DNA from: Delphinapterus leucas
Lineage: Eukaryota; Chordata; Mammalia; Artiodactyla; Monodontidae
Length of the DNA stretch: 64,000 nt
Direction: 5' to 3'
Assembly: GCF_002288925.2 (NCBI RefSeq)
Contig: NW_022098031.1
Coordinates: 3,046,864-3,110,863, forward strand
Below the pieces are notes generated by a model, which made no database searches, had not been told where the DNA came from, and saw only the letters and a program-made list of their open reading frames with translations. Made by a program: the position numbers and the translations under genes. Numbering within the stretch: the first letter of the stretch is position 1; each line of letters opens with the position of its first letter. This document shows, one piece after another, positions 59,782 to 64,000 of the stretch.

Positions 59782-62700
59782 ATTTTTTTTCGTAGATTCC
59801 ATATATATGTGTTAGCACACGGTATTTCTTTTTCTGTTTCTGACTTACTTCACTCTGCATGACAGACTCTAGGTCCATCCACCTCACTACAAATAACTCA
59901 ATTTCGTTTCTTTTTATGGCTGAGTAATATTCCGTTGTATATATGTGCCACATCTTCTTTATCCATTCATCTGTTGATGGACACATAGGTTGCTTCTATG
60001 TCCTGGCTATTGTAAACAGAGCTGCAATGAACATTTTGGTACATGACTCTTGGAATTATGATTTTCTCAGGGTATATGCCCAGTAGTGGGATTGCTGGGT
60101 TGTATGGTAGCTCAATTTTTAGTTTCTTAAGGAACCTCCATACTGTTCTCCATAGTGGCTGTACCAATTCACATTCCCACCAACAGTGCAAGAGGGTTCC
60201 CTTTTCTCCAAACCCTCTCCAGCATTTATTGTTTGTAGATTTTTGATGATGGTCATTCTGATCGGTGCGAGATAATATCTCATTGTAGTTTTCATTTGCA
60301 TTTCTTTAATGATGTTGGGCACCCTTTCATGTGTTTGTTGGCAATCTGTATATCTTCTTTGGAGAAATGTCTATTTAGGTCTTCTGCCCATTTTTGGATT
60401 GGGTTGTTTTTTTTTTTGATATTGAGCTGCATGACCTGCTTCTAAATTTTGGAGATTAATCCTTTGTCAGTTGCTTCATTTGCAAATATTTTCTCCCATT
60501 CTGAGGGTTGTCTTTTCATCTTGTTTACGGTTTCCTTTGCTGTGCAAAAGCTTTTAAGTTTCTAGGTCCCATTTGTTTATTTCTGTTTTTATTTCCATTT
60601 CTCTAGGAGGTGGGACAAAAAGGATCTTGCTGTGATTTATGTCATAGAGTGCTCTGCCTATGTTTTCCCCTAAGAGTTTAATAGTGTCTAGCCTTACTTT
60701 TAGGTCTTTAATCCATTTTGACTTTATTTTTGTGTATGGCTTTACGGAGTGTTCTAATTTCATACTTTTACATGTACCTGTCCAGTTTTCCCAGCACCAT
60801 TAATTGAAGAGGCTGTCCTTTCTCGATTGTACATTCCTGCCTCCTTTATCAAAGATAAGGTGACCGTATGTGCATGGGTTTATCTATGGGCTTTCTATCC
60901 TGTTCCATTGATCTATATTTTCTGTTTTTGTGCCAATACCATACTGTGTTGATTACTGTAGCTTTGTAGTATAGTCTGAAGTCAGGGAGCCCGATTCCTC
61001 CAGCTGCATTTTTCGTTCTCAAGAATGCTTTGGCTATTCACGGTCTTTTGTGTTTCCATACAAATTATGAAAATTTTTGTTCTAGTTCTGTGAAAAATGC
61101 CAGTTGTAATTTGATAGGGATTGCATTGAATCTGTAGATTGCTTTGGGCAGTACAGTCATTTTCACAATGTTGATTCTTCCCATCCAAGAATGTGGTATA
61201 TCTCTCCATCTATTTGTATCATCTTTAATTTCTTCCATCAGTGTCTTATAATTTTCTGCATACAGGTCTCTTGTCTCCTTAGGCAGGTTTATTCCTACAT
61301 ATTTTATTCTTTTTGTTGCAATGGTAAAAGGGAGTGTTTTCTTAATTTCACTTTCAGATTCTTCATCATTAGTGTACAGGAATGCTAGAGATTTCTGTGC
61401 ATTAATTTTGCATCCTGTAACTTTACCAAATTCATTGATTAGCTCTAGTAATTTTTGGTAGCATCTTTAGGATTCTCTATGTATAGTATCATGTCGTCTG
61501 TAAACAGTGACAGCTTTACTTCTGATTTGGATTCCTTTTAGCTCTTTTTCTTCTTTTCTGATTTGGATTCCCTTTATTACTTTTTCTTCTCTGATTGCTT
61601 TGGCTAAAACTTCCAAAACTATGTTGAATAACAGTGGTGAGAGTGGGCAACCTTGTGTTGTTCCTGATCTTAGTGGAAATGGTTTCAGTTTTTCACCATT
61701 GAGGATGATGTTGGCTGTGGGTTTGTCATATATGGCCTTTATTATGTTGAAGAAAGTCCCCTCTATGCCTACTTTCTGGAGGGTTTTTATCATAAATTGC
61801 TGTTGGATTTTGGCAAAAGCTTTCTCGGCATCTATTGAGATGATCAAACGGTTTTTCTCCTTCAATTTGATAATATGGTGTATCACGTTGATTGAGTTGC
61901 GTATATTGAAGAATCCTTGAATTCCTGGAATAAACCCCACTTGATCATGGTGTATGATCCTTTTAATATGCTGTTGGATTCTGTTGGCTAGTATTTTGTT
62001 GAGGATATTTGCATCTATGTTCATCAGTGATACTGGCCTGTAGTTTTCTTTCTTTGTGACATCTTTGTCTGGTTTTGGTATGAGGGTGATGGTGGCCTCG
62101 TACAATGAGTTTGGGAGTGTTCCTCCCTCTGCTATATTTTGGAAGAATTTGAGAAGGATAGGTGTTAGCTCTTCTCTAAATGTTTGATAGAATTCGCCTG
62201 TGAAGCCATCTGGTCCTGGGCTTTTGTTTGTTGGAAGATTTTTAATCACAGTTTCAATTTCAGTGCTTGTGACTGGTGTGTTCATATTTTCTATTTCTTC
62301 CTGGTTCAGTCTTGGCAGCTTGTGCATTTCTAAGAATTTGTCCATTTCTTCCAGGTTGTCCATTTTATTGGCATAGAGTTGCTTGTAGTAATCTCTCATG
62401 ACCGTTTGTATTTCTGCAGTGTCACTTGTTACTTCTTTCTCATTTCTAATTCTATTGATTTGAGTCTTCTCCCATTTTTTCTTGATGAGTCTGGCTAATG
62501 GTTTATCAACTTTATCTTCTCAAAGAACCAGCTTTTAGTTTTATTGATCTTTGCTACTGCTTCCCTCATTTCCTTTTTCATTTATTTCTGATCTGATCTT
62601 TATGATTTCTTTCCTTCTGCTAACTTTGGGGTTTTTTTGTTCTTCTTTCTCTAATTGCTTTAGGTGTAAGGTTAGATTGTTTATTTGAGATGTTTCTTGT

Positions 62701-63628
62701 TTCTTAAGGTAGGATTGTATTGCTATAAACTTCCCTCTTAGAACTGCTTTTTCTGCATCCCATAGGTTTTGGGTCATCATGTTTTCATTGTCATTTGTTT
62801 CTAGGTATTTTTTGATTTCTTCTTTGATTTCTTGGTTATTAAGTGATCTCTTGATTATTAAATAGTGTATAGTTTAGCCTCCATGTGTTTTTATTTTTTA
62901 CAGATATTTTCCTGTAATTGATATCTAGTCTCATAGCATTGTGGTCAGAAAAGACACTTGATACAATTTCAATTTTCTTAAATTTACCAAGATTTGATTT
63001 TAGACCCAAGGTATGATCTATCCTGTAGAAAGTTCCATGAGCACTTGAGAAAAATGTGTGTTCTGTTGTTTTTCGATGGAATGTCCTTTAAATATCAATT
63101 AAGTTCATCTTGTTTAATGTATCATTTAAAGCTGTGTTTCCATATTTATTTCCATTTTGGATGATTCGTCTATTGGTGAAAGTGGGGTGTTAAAGTCCCC
63201 TACTATGATTGTGTTACTGTCGATTTCCCCTTTTACTGGCTGTTAGTATTTGCCTTATGTATTGAGTTGCTCCTAAGTTGGGAGCATAAATATTTACAGT
63301 TGTTATATCTTCCTCTTGGATTGGTCCCTTGATAATTAATGTAGTGTCCTTCTTTATCTCTTGTAATAGTCTTTATTTTAAAATCTATTTTGTCTGATAT
63401 GAGAAGTGCTACTCCAGCTTTCTTTTGATTTCCATTTGCATGGAATATCTTTTTCCATCCCCTCACTTTCAGTCTGTATGTGTCCCTAGGTCTGAAGTGG
63501 GTCTCTTGTAGACAGCATATATGCGGTTCTTGTTTTTGTATCCATTCAGCCAGTCTGTGTCTTTTGGCTGGAGCATTTAATCCATTTACATTTAAGGTAA
63601 TTATCGATATGTATGTTCCTATTCCCAT
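59782..63628 (-). pseudogene. L1 ORF2 (endonuclease-reverse transcriptase), broken
   Basis: It starts MGIGTYISIITLNVNGLNAP at 63628, with the endonuclease landmarks CCLQETHFRPRDTYRLK intact before a frameshift near 63300. A 310-codon stretch (62399-61467) holds much of the reverse transcriptase: [31 protein letters not shown], motif A SIDAEKAF and motif [21 protein letters not shown]. Before motif C a tandem duplication and frameshift occur, so the ADD box is read out of frame. The C-terminal cysteine motif is split by another frameshift near 60190. The normal stop after THIYGI is lost, and the frame runs a few codons further. It is not functional. Confidence 0.92.
61519..61600. repeat. Short tandem duplication inside L1 ORF2
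   Basis: TCTGATTTGGATTCC occurs twice about 40 bp apart (near 61521 and 61556), each followed by a CTTTTTCTTCT-type run. On the coding strand it repeats [12 protein letters not shown] just before the catalytic ADD box. Confidence 0.8.
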
Positions 63629-63686
63629 TTTCTTAATTGTTTTGGGTTTGTTTTTGTAGTTCTTTTCCTTCTCTTGTGTTTCATGC

Positions 63687-64000
63687 CTAGAGAAGTTCCT
63701 TTAGCATTTATTGTAAAGCTGGTTTGTTGGCGCTGAATTCACTTAGCCTTTGCTTGTCTGTAAAAGTTTTAATTTCTCCATCAAATCTGAATCAGATCCT
63801 TGCTGGGTAGAGTAATCTTGGTTTTAGGTTTTTCTCCTTCATCACTTTAAATATGTCCTGCCACTCCCTTCTGGCTTGCGGAGTTTCTGCTGAAAGATCA
63901 GCTGTTAACCTTATGGGGATTCCCTTGTGTGTTATTTGTTGTTTTTCCCTTGCTGCTTTTAATATTTTTTCTTTGTATTTAGTTTTTGATAGTTTGATTA
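63687..64000 (-). pseudogene. L1 ORF1 C-terminal part (cut by window edge)
   Basis: The stop (TAG at 63689-63687) and the KELL-type end are placed as in the L1 at 27595. About 105 codons of the C-terminal RNA-binding part lie in the window; the rest is beyond the edge. Whether the frame is open was not established. Confidence 0.7.

Larger units (their letters stand above)
43815..64000 (-). other. NAV3: NAV3 intron 1 (partial)
   Basis: Everything upstream of exon 2 in gene sense is one intron that runs past the window edge. Stretches with nothing recognised are 46266-47899, 51613-52549, 54971-56216 (a weak L2-like patch near 55155-55270), 56410-57879, 58096-59069 and 59161-59418, plus three blocks listed separately. 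Confidence 0.8.
59419..64000 (-). mobile_element. Long L1 LINE, continues past window edge
   Basis: Minus-strand L1 with T-run tail at 59419-59428, 3' UTR, full-span ORF2 (63628 to about 59782) and the C-terminal third of ORF1 up to the edge. Very similar to the L1 at 23180-30418 over about 4.6 kb and in the same orientation as it and NAV3. Completeness of its 5' end cannot be judged. Confidence 0.94.

Noticed and set aside
1..64000. CRISPR arrays, operons, phage or plasmid modules
   Set aside because: No regularly spaced direct repeats or prokaryotic gene organisation; all tandem signals are microsatellites or transposon tails.

Overview
The window is non-coding-rich mammalian DNA, almost certainly from a cetacean (whale or dolphin). 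The diagnostic sign is a set of very similar tRNA-Glu-derived CHR-type SINEs (starting GGGCTTCCCTGGTGGCGCAG) with intact target-site duplications. Alongside them are cetartiodactyl-type L1 elements, and no BovB, Bov-tA or pig PRE-1 sequence was seen. Species cannot be named from this evidence.

The only protein-coding gene I can support is NAV3 (neuron navigator 3), on the minus strand. Four consecutive internal exons are present at 43814-43697, 43064-43012, 15875-15803 and 11955-11772. Each has consensus AG/GT splice sites and compatible phases, and together they read 142 codons plus two bases without a stop. They encode the N-terminal calponin-homology (CH) domain and the glutamine/histidine-rich linker after it. 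By my recollection of human NAV3 these are coding exons 2-5. The first exon (the MPVLG... start) would lie beyond 64000 and the downstream exons before position 1. The entire window is therefore NAV3 exon or intron.

Layout: 1-11771 is the intron after exon 5, with L1 3' ends, CHR SINEs, MIR, L2 and an LTR-like repeat. 11956-15802 is a 3.8-kb intron carrying a 5'-truncated L1 with a target-site duplication. 15876-43011 is a 27-kb intron holding CHR SINEs, two long L2 remnants and a near full-length 7.2-kb L1 (23180-30418) with a SINE inserted in its ORF2. It also holds a MaLR LTR and a tRNA-Ile 5'-half-like sequence. 43065-43696 is a short 632-bp intron. 43815-64000 is part of a very large first intron with an older L1, a Tigger1-type DNA transposon, MER5, MIR and L2 remnants, and a second long L1 (59419 to beyond 64000).

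I found no operon, CRISPR array, intact RNA gene or unknown multi-gene system. The observations most worth following are structural. Two same-orientation long L1s flank exons 2-3, whose joint loss would be in frame. An inverted CHR pair flanks exons 4-5. A tRNA-Ile 5' half stops in the anticodon loop. A SINE has inserted into L1 ORF2 without closing the reading frame. Microsatellites have arisen at the same ORF2 site in two different L1 copies.
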